DNA from: Sipunculus nudus
Taxonomy: Eukaryota > Annelida > Sipuncula > Golfingiida > Sipunculidae
Direction: 5' to 3'
Assembly: GCA_026874595.1 (NCBI GenBank)
Contig: CM049320.1
Location: 47,010,714-47,074,713, forward strand
Length of the DNA stretch: 64,000 nucleotides
In this document: piece by piece, positions 1 through 11,089 of the stretch
Position numbering within the stretch: position 1 is the stretch's first letter
Layout of the letters: the number at the start of each line of letters is the position of its first letter
Notes under the pieces: generated by a model
Seen by the model: only the letters and a program-made list of their open reading frames with translations
The model's database searches: none
What the model was told of the DNA's origin: nothing
Made by a program: the position numbers and the translations under genes

Positions 1-630
1 TGGTTATGACTGTGATTGTAGTTTCAAGCCCTTATGGTTATGACTGTGTTGGTTGTTTCAAGCCCTTATGGTTATGACTGTGATTGTAGTTTCAAGCCCT
101 TATGGTTATGACTGTGTTTGTAGTTTCTAGCCCTTATGGTTATGACTGTGTTTGTAGTTTAAAGCCCTTATGGTTATGACTGTGTTTGTAGTTTCTAGCC
201 CTTACTGTTATGACTGTGATTGTAGTTTCAAGCCCTTAAGGTTATGACTGTGTTTATAGTTTCCAGCCTTTCAGGTTATGACTGTGTTTGTAGTTTCCAG
301 ACCTTATGGTTATGACTGTGTTTGTAGTTTCTAGCCCTTTTTTTTATGACTGTGATTGTAGTTTCAAGCCTTTCAGGTTATGACTGTGTTTGTAGTTTCC
401 AGCCCTTATGTTTATGACTGTGTTGGTTGTTTCCAGACCTTATGGTTATGACTGTGTTTGTAGTTTCTAGCCCTTATTGTTATGACTGTGATTGTAGTTA
501 CAAGCCCTTATGGTTATGATTGTGTTTGTAGTTTCCAGCCTTTCAGGTTATGACTGTGTTTTTAGTTTCCAGCCCCTATGGTTATGACTGTGCTTTTAGC
601 TTCTAGCCTTATGGTTATGACTGTGTTTGT
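1..630. repeat. 34-bp minisatellite array
   Basis: Tandem array with period 34 (unit starts at 1, 35, 69 and so on) built on ggttatgactgtg + tttgtagttt + ctagcccttat. It has about 18-19 imperfect copies, differing mainly at g(t/a)ttgtag and (ct/ca)agccc. It runs off the left edge and ends near 630, where 'tgtgtttgta' gives way to unrelated sequence. No coding potential is seen. It probably lies in the next PIK3R4 intron. Confidence 0.95.
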
Positions 631-639
631 ACACTATGG

Positions 640-775
640 AAAATTGATTGTAAGTGGCGCTACCAGTCTTGTGTACAGGAAAGCCTTCAAGATAAAAGTT
701 AATGGATGCCGGATGGATGGACAATTAAGGTGACGACAATAGTCCATCAGCCAAAGGGCTAAGGGCTAAAAAGTA
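640..775 (+). repeat. Decayed fragment of an interspersed GGCGCC-type repeat
   Basis: Contains a degenerate copy of the recurrent motif (agtggcgctaccagtcttgtg). A decayed tail with GGAtGGAtGG-like steps follows, ending in 'agggctaaaaa'. This resembles the 3' ends of the P-type repeats elsewhere in the window. From 776 to 920 I see nothing recognisable except a small hairpin (gcccat/atgggc near 818-833). Confidence 0.5.
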
Positions 776-920
776 GCCGACTGACCCCTTATCTTACTTA
801 ATATGTTTGGATGGTGCCCATAATCATGGGCGAGATAATCTGTTGGTTATTACTTATGGTGAGTTTATGCAAAAATCTATCAAAGCCCTGGTAAGTTAAA
901 CGTTAACAAACGGACAACTT

Positions 921-1204
921 ATCATTTTTTTTTTGTATCCTGGTGTCACCCAGGCCCAATGTCTACCGCACCAGCTGGTCCATGGTGGTAATCATCCCCG
1001 TTACTGGGTCATAACACTGAGAAACCCCCAAAGACGCACTTGTATGTGAGTGATACATGGCTGTGGGGCACAGCCTTCCAATTAAGCCTGTAGAGCGCTC
1101 ACCCTGGGTGGGGGCCGACTGTGAAAAACCTCACCGCCTCAGTTGAGATTCGAACCCACAATCTCCCTGAGTCCTGCGCTCTACCCCTGAGCCACAGAAG
1201 CTGG
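921..1204 (-). mobile_element. tRNA-derived SINE with 17-bp target duplication
   Basis: Read on the minus strand, the 5' end at 1204 starts a tRNA-like head. It has a pol III A box (tggctcaggggt, 1194-1183) and B box (ggttcgaatct, 1156-1146). A ~210-bp body without coding content follows, then an A-run (positions 934-925 on minus). The element is bracketed by direct repeats taacaaacggacaactt (904-920) and taacagacggacaactt (1205-1221), 16/17 identical, which is a clear LINE-type target duplication. The central domain was not assigned; it should be compared with the V, Meta, Nin and Deu SINE core domains known in molluscs. Pol III transcription would run opposite to increasing coordinates. Confidence 0.9.
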
Positions 1205-1299
1205 TAACAGACGGACAACTTGCAGGAAGAAAGGTGGGTATACCATAATACTCCTGTCAGAAGACCGGCGTATAAAATGTGTTAAAATTAGAAAATATA

Positions 1300-1760
1300 C
1301 AAGTGGCGCCACCAGTCTGCAGGAGATGATTAAGCACTATATGATCACTATCCATGGGGAAAAATCATGGTAATCAATGCAATAGATATTCAGATATTAA
1401 AGGTTTTGTATCAGATTTTTTATTATTTTTAATGGGCCTCCATGGGTGTAATGTTAAAAGATTCTAGGGCTTGTGGATACATTCTGCACCCAATCTTACT
1501 GAGTGCTTAAAATCATGTTTCAGCCTGTAGTTTGCAAATATAGGTTACCAATACCTAATTTTAGGTTTCCAAGGGGACTGGCCTAAGACCTCCCTGGAAA
1601 TATTTAGATTTCAACTCACGGAATGTAGCTCATAAAAACAATTTAACTTTTTTTCTTGAGATTTTCACCAGGTTTTGTCTGTATTTCAAGCTAGCACTTT
1701 TCTAACATGTAAATTTTGTGCCCAGTTAGCTTTTGAATGAATTGACCTTCCTTGAAGGAT
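1300..1760 (+). repeat. Interspersed repeat: GGCGCC head plus 'gacctaatttcaggtttcc' unit
   Basis: Starts with gtggcgccaccagtctgcag and runs through a 'tcatggtaatcaatgcaatag' segment. It then passes into the 'ctaattttaggtttccaag..gacctccctgga' unit that recurs at 5430-5660, 10000-11060, 23600-23990, 25715-25960 and 33776-34005. It is non-coding. 1760-1969 contains nothing I recognise. Confidence 0.65.
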
Positions 1761-1969
1761 GGAAGGACAGTTAAAACCCATAACTGTAGCTCAGCAGTAC
1801 TGGATGTCAGGTGAGCTATAAGTCTGTCCTCACACTAATATGATGCAGCAATATAAGGTGTACTCTAATTTGATATAATGGATGGGATTTTAATCAAGAT
1901 GAAAAATGTATTCAAGGCATCTAAAATGATTCAGCAGTCTACAATTGATGCCAGTGAAGCTTAACACAC

Positions 1970-2071
1970 CTCTGGTAAGTAAGTTGGTTTAAAGGATGCA
2001 AAATCTGTGAGCAGCAACCAATTCCACCCAGTGATGAGGACGTTCTCTGACTTGATGTCTCCATGGCAAAC
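1970..2071 (-). CDS. PIK3R4: PIK3R4 exon 5 of the visible set: kinase catalytic loop and DFG region
   Basis: Thirty-four codons in phase 0, residues 142-175 of the visible protein. Acceptor is ..atatttcag (AG at 2073-2072); donor is GTGTGT at 1969. The peptide begins [12 protein letters not shown] and contains [19 protein letters not shown]. The catalytic-loop Asp (D146), Lys (K148) and Asn (N151) are present, but the canonical HRD is HGD and DFG is DFA, as is typical of VPS15. So I see a retained loop Asp and Mg-site Asp (D164) with a Gly-to-Ala change. Recognised by close similarity to the remembered human sequence ([19 protein letters not shown]). The following exon is outside the window. 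Confidence 0.96.
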
Positions 2072-2270
2072 CTGAAATATTTACCACAACAAATGAGAAT
2101 TAAGGGTAAAAATTCACTTTTATTAAAAAGTTTTAGGTTTTACTTATAGCCATTAACACACCATACTAGTGAACAACATCTATCAAATATGGAATAGTCT
2201 ATTTTCTGTTGATCCATTACAATATATTGTTTAGGTTTCATTTACACCAGTCTGTTTTAGGCCAAGCCAA

Positions 2271-2310
2271 AATGAGTGACCCATGGGTCATGGTGCTCAG
2301 CTGGATTTGC
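2271..2310 (+). repeat. 5' end of a family P repeat (GACCCATGGGTC palindrome)
   Basis: agtgacccatgggtcatg followed by gtgctcagctg. This conserved block with the 12-bp perfect palindrome gacccatgggtc (often one base changed) opens at least a dozen repeat copies here: about 9786, 9860, 11908, 15341, 21284, 27336, 36905, 38748, 44152, 52560 and 58343. A matching, decayed 3' end (ctcagatgagctgatctaaaaa) is at about 5380-5402. This copy may therefore span 2271-5402 with the TA elements nested inside. Confidence 0.6.
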
Positions 2311-2781
2311 CTCAGAGTTATGACTGAAATGTATAAAATGTTAGCATACAGAGGAGGTTAATTCTTTATATAGTTGAATTTCAAACATAATGCAAATGCT
2401 ACCAGTACTTCCATTTGTCAATATTAATAATGAATCTGTCTGCATTTATAGTTGCTTGTGCACCTATGCTAACTGAATGCAATAGAAGAGCATTTTAGGA
2501 TATATAAAAACATATTTTATCTGCCTAATATGACATAATCAAAGTATTTACATACTGTGGTTGGCTTTATATATACAGGGCTCAATTTTTGCACTCAAGC
2601 AATTTTCATAGTTTCATGGAGTTCCATTTTCACAATGGGGCATATATTAATATTTTAATTAACATCAAATAGGTAAAAATTCCCTATTGCACAAAGTTAT
2701 GTTTGCTCGAACAATGACTGTCATTGCCGGAATCTGGCGATGGCGCTTCAGAGGGGCGTTGGTTTCACAGCTTTGCCATTA

Positions 2782-3983
2782 CACCAGTACCTGCCGTGAG
2801 CGAACCCGAGCACGAGCGGACACCTTCAATGTACGAACACTAAGCCATTGTCCAGACGCGTTTCCCATTAAAATTGACCTATCATGAGCAGACACCTGCT
2901 AAACGCGGACAGGGGACAGTAATATTTGGTTGAAAACCCTATCATGAGCGGACACCCGAGTCAGAATTCCGGACGGACACCGACTCACGGAGATCGTTTT
3001 CAGTACATGACCAGATGACGGAGGGGTTTCCCATGCTGACCAACCTAACACGCTTCAATGCGTAATACCAGAGAGCTTCGTCCGATAAGCTCTCTGGTAA
3101 TTTGCCACTCGCAGTCAATGCCAACAGCCAATAAAGTGAGACTTTTTGATCACATGAGCCATCAACCGCTTGTAACACGTGATACCATGGGACAGGCTCT
3201 AATTATAAATACATGTTTCGGGGCCGATACTTGTTTTGACGGGGCCCTGAAACAAGCATCAGTGTAATGGAACAACTGGTGCAAACTGGTTGATGCCGAC
3301 TCCCGCTAAGAATACTTTTCCTTGAAAAATCACAACCATGACCCAGTTTAACATGAATATTTAGATAATTTATCATTTAACATATCCTGAAATGTGTTTT
3401 ACACCCTATCTCCATGACTTATGTGCTTGGCTGGACCTGGGTTTGTCGGATTTTTCGCATGACCGATCACGTGAAAACTGGGCACGGCAATTCATGCCTT
3501 TGATAACATCAAAGCTTACATCCTGTTTTATTTCCTTGTGATATGTATATAATGTAAATATGTTAATTTCTTGTACATGTGTTTAATTTCCACTCATTTC
3601 CTTGTGATATGTATATAATGTAAATATGTTAATTTCTTGTACATGTGTTTAATTTCCACTCATTTCCTTGTGATATGTATATGTTGTAAATATGTTAATT
3701 TCTTGTACATGTGTTTAATTTCCACTCATTTCCTTGTCATATGTATATAATGTAAATATGTTAATATCATGTTTTCTTCTGGAATAAATCAATTTTCTAT
3801 ATTTAAGGTTTTTTTATTTCAACTGTTGAACCAATATCAGTACAATAATCACCCCCCCCCCCCCCCCCCCTCGCCCAACCTACATCCACGCCCACATGTC
3901 CCTCCCTCTCACGAAAGGACACCTGCAATGTAGGAACACTTTGGCAAAATCCCGAAGGTGTCCCCTCACGACAGGTACTAGTG
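2782..3983. mobile_element. TA-target non-autonomous element nested in the outer one
   Basis: Termini CACCAGTACCTGCCGTGAG (2782-2800) and CTCACGACAGGTACTAGTG (3965-3983) are inverted with two mismatches, flanked by TA at 2780-2781 and 3984-3985. Just inside both ends is a second inverted similarity (cggacaccttcaatgtacgaacac on the left; its counterpart ggacacctgcaatgtagg at ~3916 lies in direct orientation). The interior holds a 66-bp tandem repeat and a C-run. No transposase was seen, so I treat it as a 1.2-kb non-autonomous element. Confidence 0.75.
3531..3790. repeat. 66-bp tandem repeat, about 3.8 copies
   Basis: The unit beginning tttccttgtgatatgtata recurs at 3531, 3597, 3663 and 3729 with very few differences. 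The last copy diverges after 'gttaatatcatg'. It is AT-rich and non-coding. A 19-nt C-run follows at 3852-3870. Confidence 0.92.
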
Positions 3984-4031
3984 TACATATCAATATAAAT
4001 AGGGCCCTCCACTCTACCTTGATTATAACGC

Positions 4032-4292
4032 TTGGATTACGTAGTAGAAACATCGTTTAATGGAGATAACAAGTTGGTTACTGAAGGGGCCATATCCCTG
4101 AAGCGGCTGCACACGAAAGGTCTGCCTGTCCCTGTGAGTGTGAATGTGAAGAAAGAGCAGATTAACTCTAAGCGGCAAATGATCAGATCGACCGACAGCC
4201 AACAAAGCATAAGCGCGGAGAGTTCAAGCAGTTCGACCAATCACAGTTTAATCAATAAAATCAGACATGCAGAACCGCAGTTGAGAACTTAG
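4032..4292 (+). CDS. Unrecognised open stretch in the outer TA element
   Basis: About 86 codons are open from a TTG (no ATG start) to TAG at 4292. The sequence is DYVVETSFNGDNK.. with a Lys-rich middle and a Ser-rich run (SAESSSSS) before RHAEPQLRT. It begins shortly after the right edge of the nested element, so it may be the end of a coding region interrupted by that insertion. I do not recognise a domain. It could be a chance ORF. Confidence 0.25.
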   Translation: MDYVVETSFNGDNKLVTEGAISLKRLHTKGLPVPVSVNVKKEQINSKRQMIRSTDSQQSISAESSSSSTNHSLINKIRHAEPQLRT

Positions 4293-4659
4293 CAATTTTT
4301 AAGTAAAACTAGATTGTGGACATGTTGCACAATGCGATCAACATGATCGTCATTTGGATTATATTTATTTCCCACTAATGCTCATTATAGCTACCTGGTG
4401 GCAACTACCACAACTATTTTCCAATGACAGCAAGGTTTCATATCTGCGTGGTTTCAATTTCACAAATTGAAACCACCGCGAAAAACAAGCCAACCACAGT
4501 ATATATAATACATTAATTCACTGACTTTGAAGTCCAGATTTTAAGTTAGGTCTATGAACAAACATAAAATATATTCTATAAGCATTTCAACATTTAAGGA
4601 ATCCATCATCAGTGAAGGTGAAAAATTGTTATATCAACTACATGCCTGAAACAGGCATA

Positions 4660-6060
4660 AGAAGTATTAAAGATCCTTATGAATATAAAACGCAGTTACA
4701 CATGCAACAAGGACAAATCAGAGATGGGCTTTATAGTTATATAACATGTAGCATTTAATAAAATCAATGCAACTCGATTTACATCAGGTATGATGCTTCC
4801 ATGATAACATGTTTGACAGTTATTTGAAAAGTACTTGTTGTGCCCTGTTAACAGATGACAGCATCTTTTGAGGTTTCAAAAATAGAGAAAAAAAATCATA
4901 AAAAACCGAAAAAATACAGGTTGCGTCACCAGTCTGCAGAAAATGATTAAATACTCCATGATCAATATCCATGCAAAGAATCATGGTGATCAATGCATTA
5001 GTTCTTCAGATACCCCAATAAAATCTACTTTTAGAAAGCCTAGGTTTTCTTGGAGTTTTGCCAGATACTGGAAACAAAGAACATTTTTTAGGCTTTATTG
5101 AATCAGCGAAAACAATAGACTAATATATTGTGAAATAAAAGTTTATCAAGAAAGACTGGTCTTCAGCTGATTTAATTATAGTGATTGACTTAATGTTCAA
5201 CGCAAAGTCACACAGAATAATCATGAATTGCACTGTCTATGCATCTTTTTATATTCATATTTATATTGTCATGACATGATAAATTCATGATATTTCAAAT
5301 TCTGCTCAGTGCTAAATATCTATATTGCCAGGACGCCAGGATGACCGGATGGACAACGGACAAAGAGTGATTGTTAAAGCTCAGATGAGCTGATCTAAAA
5401 AATTGTAAAAATTTGAAAAATTACAGGTGAACTGATGAAACATCTCATGATCAATATGTATGCCAAAAATCATGACCATCAGTGATGTAGCAAATGAGAT
5501 ATTGAAGTTTTTGTATGAAATTTTTTACTATTCTGGGGGGTAATTTGAGGCCCCATAGCTCGTAGGATATGGGTAACAGAGACCTAATTTCTTGTTTCCC
5601 TGGAGACTTTTCATAGGTCTCTCAGAGTGTCAAGAATGAAGATTCTAGGTCTAGTCTAATCTAATTTTATACTGTCTAGGTTTTCTTGGAGTTTTGCCAG
5701 ATACTGGAAACAAAGATCATTTTTTAAGCTTTATTGAATCAGCGAAAACAATAGACTAAAATATTGTGAAATAAAAGTTAATCAAGAAAGACTGGTCTTC
5801 AGCTGATTTAATTATAGAGATTGACTTAATGTTCAACGCAAAGTCACACAGAATAATTATGAATTGCACTGTCCATGCATCTTTTTTTATTCATATTTAT
5901 ATTGTCATGAAATGATAAATTCATGATATTAATCAAATTCTGCTCAGTGCTAAATATCTATATTTCCCATTATTTAGAGAACAAGTGGTGGCTTTAGTGT
6001 TTCTGAAATGACTAAAGAAAATTCCTGTTGGCTAAAACTTTGACTAAAGATTTTTTGGAA
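4660..6060 (+). repeat. Repeat mosaic with a recent ~290-bp direct duplication
   Basis: 5041-5330 and 5679-5965 are near-identical direct copies (both start aggttttcttggagttttgcc and end gctaaatatctatat), offset by about 638 bp. Between them lie a decayed P-type 3' end (ctcagatgagctgatctaaaaa, ~5380-5402) and a fragment of the 'tcatgaccatcagtgatgtag' repeat. 4912-5040 carries ggttgcgtcaccagtctgcag, another head of the GGCGCC repeat. Nothing here looks coding. Confidence 0.8.
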
Positions 6061-6560
6061 GCAGGACGAGCCCTGGTCTTGTAAATGAGAATACCACCAA
6101 AGATGCATAGACAGGTCAAAATATCAGGCCAATACATCAAACTTCCCTTGATTTTGATGCACTGGACTGACAAGGCTTAGGTAAATAAGGCAGTTCCCCT
6201 GAGTGAACTGTGACAAATTGCTGCCTCAAGCTACTGCACTGAGTGAACTCTTGACCTGCACCTGGCTAAACAAAGTGAACTTTTGACCAGTACCTTTTGA
6301 ACTGAGTGAACCTTGACCTGTTGCATAATCTGACACAGTTGGCAGTCTGCCAAAGCTATAAATAGATCCAGGCTGAACTTTTGTGCCAAATCTGATGCAG
6401 TGAGCTGTCTGCCAAAGCTATAAATAGAATGCAGCTACTGCACTGAGTGAACTCTTGACCTTTACCTGGCTGAACTTCTTCCAATCCTGGCACTGTGCCA
6501 AAACTATTTATAGAGCTGACATCATCTTGGCTAATGGCCAACATCAAGGCACTTGCAATC
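6060..6560 (+). repeat. Interspersed repeat 'cactgagtgaactcttgacctg'
   Basis: Contains repeated short blocks around 'ctgagtgaact.ttgacc', 'gcagtctgccaaagctataaatag' (6342-6366 and 6400-6428) and 'gatgcatagacaggtcaaaatatc'. Matching copies occur at 11550-11850, 42240-42620 and 46190-46340. It is internally repetitive and non-coding. 6560-7030 holds no recognised feature. Confidence 0.7.
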
Positions 6561-7029
6561 TGCCAATGTTAAACCAAGTGCTGCCATCTGTACACAAAGT
6601 GGTTCCTACTAAAAATAACTTTGAAGTTAATTTTCCCAATACAAAATGCTTTTCAGCTGACTTGTTTAAAAGAAGAAATCAGGAATATATGTAAAATTCT
6701 TACAGATGCATACTGAATGCAAAATTAAAATACAGATATCTCTTACTGATGGCAAATTCTTGAATTAAGTTGAGTAGGGATATCAATAATTCATAATCCA
6801 TGTACAGTTGTCTTTATATAGCCACAGAGAGCTGAAAATCCATGATTGCAACATTGCCTTGTATGATGAATAACTTAAATCATAAATCTAATTTTTTTAA
6901 AAGCTTTTAATAAACATTCTTGTCAACATTTACCAAAGATAACCTGAAATCTAAATGTCTAGTGGCATGATGTAATAGATGCTGATAAACTGGTGCCAGG
7001 CTAGATGTAACAGCATCACAGAGCTAACA

Positions 7030-8722
7030 TATATGGTGAAATGACTCAATTCAATCTCCATAATTCAGCAAAAAATCATTCATGTGGAACCATTAAAGAC
7101 AATTATTATAAGAATTATTGTGGGGATTATTCTGGTAAAATATTCAACAAACTGGCTTCAGTATTGTCAGTCGAAAAAGTTTCACAGGTTAATAACTCAT
7201 ATAGGAAGATACAGCAAACTGGCTAAGTTCAGCTTCCTGTAAGAGCTAGGATGTGTCTAGACGTCTAGACTGTATCTGGCCACCAGGCAGAGCCAGGTCA
7301 GTTGCCATGGTGATGTCTGGACTGCACCTGGGTGCACTGATTGACCTCTTGACTTGACATGTTGAAACTTGCCATGCTGCCAAATCTGTTTTCAAACACT
7401 GAAAGCCTTTTTCAATCGGCTACACTGCTTTTTTAAAGATGCATTTACCCAATCTTTTCTTGTAAACTGACAGAACAATACCATAGAACAATTCTTGTAA
7501 AGTTTAATCCAATCAGCTTAACAGTTTCTTTAAAAAAGCAGTGTTTAAGCTAGAAGTCTTAACTTACATTTTTGCTTGTAAAATACAATCAATGAAGGTG
7601 GTGCCACCAACACCTCTACTTCAGATATGACTCATGTGACAAACATTGGCATAAAATTTGGTGATGACAGCTCCAGCTGTTTCTGAGATTTGAAGTTTAG
7701 TATGCTTTTTTGCACAGAATGACTAAGTTAAACCTCCTGTTACACATCCAAAAATCACCGAACTGGAGCCATTCAAACAATTTTGCGAGAGATTTTTTTC
7801 TAGGGATCATTTCTGTGAAATATTGTACAATTTTGCTGGACAGTTTCAGAGAATAAGATTTTTATATCTTTTTTAACTTTTCCTGTATAAAATCTAAGAA
7901 AATCACTGAATCAAAACCATTTGAAAAAAAATTTGAATTATCAACATCTAAGGATCATTCATGTGTGAGATTAAAGAATTGACCCAGTGGTTTTTGAGAG
8001 GAAGATCTTTGTAACCACTGAGCAGAAATGGGCTTGCTATAACATTTGACTATATTCAGCTTCCCATAACTCAGCCAAAAGTCATTGAACAGAGACCATT
8101 TGAACAAATTTAAGAAAGCACTACCCTAGAAGCATTTCTGTGCAATATTAAACAATTTGGCTTTATGCTTTCAGAGAAGAAGTTTTTTGTAGCCCTCTGT
8201 ACGCTTTGGGCACCGTTGAATCCCGTACAAAAAGACCAATGCAGGTGGTGCCACCAATACCTCAATTTCAGATATGACCTAAGTGCCCAACATTAACATA
8301 AAATTTAATGATGAAAGCTCCAGCCATTTCTGAAATTGTAATTTTAGCATGCAAATGACTAAGTTCAACTTCCTGTAACTAGGTCAAAAATCACTGAACT
8401 GGAACCATTCAAACAAACTTGAGAGAGATTGTTCCAGGGAACATTTCTGTGAAATACTGGACAATCTGGCTGGACAGTTTCAGAGAAGAAGATTTGTTAA
8501 AGGCTTTTAAGCTTTTTCTCTATAAAATCTAAATTAATGCAGATACCCCATAATAAGCTCCAGGGCACCAAGTTTTACATGTGACTATTTCTTACATGTA
8601 ATTTTGAGATGCTTGCTCCAATGGTTTCTGACTTACAGCCATGGATGGTGGACGGCCAACCATGTATGGCGGATGGTGGAAAGATGACACCACACCAATG
8701 CATAAGCTCACAGGTTCGCTAA
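7030..8722 (+). repeat. Family C repeat array ending 'aagctcacaggttcgctaaaaa'
   Basis: Three to four diverged ~350-500-bp units recur. Each has 'ctaagttcaacttcctgtaac', 'aaccattcaaacaaacttgagagag', 'tggacagtttcagagaagaag' and 'gcaggtggtgccaccaatacctc'. The array terminates with a GGA/GGAC-rich stretch and aagctcacaggttcgctaaaaa at 8705-8726. Related copies: 42640-43810, 46370-47262, 49830-50110, 51590-51777 and 52040-52532. The conserved 3' end and shared core suggest a non-autonomous mobile element. Open frames here are incidental. Confidence 0.75.
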
Positions 8723-8726
8723 AAAC

Positions 8727-9012
8727 AGATTTATGAGTGGTTTTGATATAAGGCAGTCCTGAAGTGTGATAATAGGCTTTTAACTGAAATTTGAGGTTTT
8801 TCCTTGATTTCTCTTAGGAACAAAGTCACATTGACCAAGTTTTCACTTTGGTAGGAGATTTTGGAGATGTGTAACAGTATGCCAAATTTTGGATATGTAG
8901 GTCTCACTGTTTCAAAATGTGCCAGTCTAAAGGAGGGACAGAGAGACAGATGGACGATGGACAATCAACCACAACTTTAACTCGGATGACTTATAGTCAG
9001 CTTAGCTAAAAA
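8727..9012 (+). repeat. 3' end of a family P repeat
   Basis: Follows directly after the family C end. It contains the 'gcagtcctgaagtgtgataat..gaggtttttcctt' block and a short 'ggacagagagacagatggacgatggac' tail. It ends in the terminal hairpin (imperfect here: tcggatgacttatagtcagcttagcta, then a run of A, ~8979-9012). The same module ends at 33247, 41879 and 49820. Confidence 0.75.
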
Positions 9013-9426
9013 CAGATATGACTGATCTTTGCCAATCACCCTCTGCAATAGATCTGCAATACTTTTCATATGCCCCATTATGAAGGTTGGAAAGAAACAC
9101 TTTGTTCCCTAGGAAAATTTCATGAAGTTAATCATTAACTTTCCTAGGTAATTGTCGCTAGTCCCCTGACTGTTTTTCTGAAAGTTCATTTTTCCAAATA
9201 AAAAGCTTGTCCCCCAACACTTCTTGACTTTTAATTAAAACTGGTGTAACTAAACCATACAGGATGCAGCATTAGTGTGTATCCTGCTCATGCCTTTTAT
9301 AGAATAATTTTTATTTGTTGTTTGGTACCAGACAAGTTATAAATATCTGTATGATATTCCATTGAACATGCAGATTATTTGATGTGACTTATCTAATATT
9401 ACAGCTGATTATTTAAACTGCTTTAC

Positions 9427-9576
9427 CCCTTGTTTATGACACTGATTCAGGGCACACAGCAGCTGGAAAGCCACCCATCTCTTCTCTATGTGAATGAGGA
9501 AAGGCCTGGTGCTGATCCTGTCATACAGACTGTCCTTGATGTACTGCCGGAACACCAGGGCGGCCTTCTCTGACAA
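9427..9576 (-). CDS. PIK3R4: PIK3R4 exon 4: kinase N-lobe ([10 protein letters not shown])
   Basis: Fifty codons in phase 0, residues 92-141 of the visible protein. Acceptor AG is at 9578-9577 (..atgttgaag), the only AG in a ~45-nt stretch. Donor GTAAAG is at 9426. The peptide includes [37 protein letters not shown] and ends NQCHKQG. This closely matches the VPS15 segment that leads into the catalytic loop (human [31 protein letters not shown]). Both flanking exons fit in phase. The reading frame runs on for four codons past the donor before a stop, so the splice is needed. Confidence 0.97.
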
Positions 9577-9779
9577 CTTCAACATAATGCATACAGTTAA
9601 TACCAGTAATGAGTAGACATACAGTGGAAAACACCTACCAACATGCAGAAAAAGGATTATGCACAACAAGATATTCAACAAATGGTTCACTTTTAATTCT
9701 TATTTCACATTTGGTTTCACATCTGCATTTCAAGAGAAAATTTCAATAAACAGAATATAATCAAAATATATAAGAAAAA

Positions 9780-9905
9780 AAAGCAACCCATGAGTTGTGA
9801 TGCTCAGCTGACAAAGACAAAATATAAATTTTTTTTAACTAAAAGAAGTGAACAGTTGACCCATAGGTCATGACACTCAGCTGGATTTGACAGGTATACA
9901 GGTGA
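9780..9905 (+). repeat. Two tandem copies of the family P 5' end
   Basis: acccatgagttgtgatgctcagctg (9787-9811) and gacccataggtcatgacactcagctgg (~9857-9884) are the same 5' block, 72 bp apart. The palindrome is degenerate in both. 9427-9780 outside the exon and 9012-9420 show no other feature. Confidence 0.6.
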
Positions 9906-9949
9906 TAAATGTATTAATTATTGATGTTATAAGCTGGTACAAAAATACT

Positions 9950-11060
9950 TGTGAAGGTACCTTGAACAATGGGTAGAATTACTTCCCGAGTGCTCAAAAT
10001 CATGTTTCACACAGCTCACAGAAAAATGGTCACAGTGACCTTATTTTGGATGTCAAAGGAGACATTACAATGACCTCCCTTTATATAAAGAAAGACATTT
10101 CTAGAGCAAACAATTAAGACTCGTGACCTGTCTGACTTTCTGGGTGCTCAAAATAAGGTTAAGAATATAGGTTACAGTGACCTAATTTCAGGATTGAAAG
10201 GAGACTTGCCAAGGAACTCCCTGGATGTCATATAAGAAGGTTCTAGATCCAACAGTAATGTTTGGTGCCAAGCCTGACTGTCTAGGTGCTCATAAGCATA
10301 TTTTTAGCCAGTTGCTTACAGAATATAGGTCACCATGACCTACTTTCAGATTTCAAAGGATATTTGGCCAGAACCTCCTTGGATGTTGTGTTATAAGATT
10401 CTAGGCTTAAAAGTTACCATTGTGTCCTATCTGACTGCCTTGTTGTTCAAAATCATGTTTCTGGCCAGTCACTCACACAATATTGGTCATCATGACCTAA
10501 TTTCAGGTTTCTAAGAAAAATGCCCAAGACTTCCCTGAATATTACATATGAAGATTCTAGGGCTAACGGATTCAGTTTCTGCACATCTGACTCCAAGTGT
10601 GCTCAAATCAACATTTTTTCCTATAGCTCACAGATTATAGGTCATACTGTTCTAATCTAATATTTCCCAGGACATTTTACCAGGATCTCCCAGAATGTCA
10701 CATCAGAAGATTGTAGGCCAAATGGATACAAGCTGTGCCCTGTCTGACTCTCTGGGTGCTCAAAAATATGTTTTCGGCCAGTAGTCTCACATATTGTAAG
10801 TCCCCTTGACCTAATTTCATGTTTCTGAGGAGATTTGCCAAGAACTTTCCTGGATGTACAGAAGTTTCTAGGTCTAATGGATACAATTTAATCCCTTTCT
10901 GTCATGGTGCTCAAAGTCATTTTTCTGGCCATTTCGAATATAGGTCATCATGATCTGGTTTAAGGTTTTTGAGAAAATTTGCCCAGAAACTCCCTATATG
11001 TTGTGTTAGAAGGCTCTAGGTCTAATGGTTATTGTTCGTGCCCTGTTATTGTACAGACTA
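9950..11060 (+). repeat. Array of ~170-190-bp 'gtcaccatgacctaatttcaggtttc' units
   Basis: Roughly six diverged units in direct orientation, near 9985, 10150, 10310, 10480, 10620, 10790 and 10930. Each has 'tctgactgtctgggtgctcaaaatcatgtttctgg', 'aggtca.catgacctaatttcagg' and 'gacctccctggatgtca'. The same unit occurs singly at 1490-1700, 18315-18440 and 23600-23960. No coding signal. Confidence 0.8.
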
Positions 11061-11089
11061 CTTCATTTGACTTAAGGTCTCAAAAATAG

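Larger units (their letters stand above)
2555..4499. mobile_element. TA-target DNA transposon relic with short TIRs (outer element)
   Basis: Inverted termini CTGTGGTTGGCTT (2555-2567) and AAGCCAACCACAG (4487-4499) are each flanked by TA (2553-2554, 4500-4501). This fits Tc1/mariner/pogo-type insertion. The 1.95-kb interval contains a second TA element (2782-3983) and an 80-residue open stretch near its right end (4032-4292). A second small inverted repeat (gtggtttcaattt / aaattgaaaccac, about 4449-4476) lies near the right end. No catalytic motifs are recognisable. Confidence 0.7.

Noticed and set aside
1142-1202. Functional tRNA gene
   Set aside because: A and B boxes are present but the anticodon and acceptor stems do not fold, and the unit has a SINE body, A-tail and target duplication.
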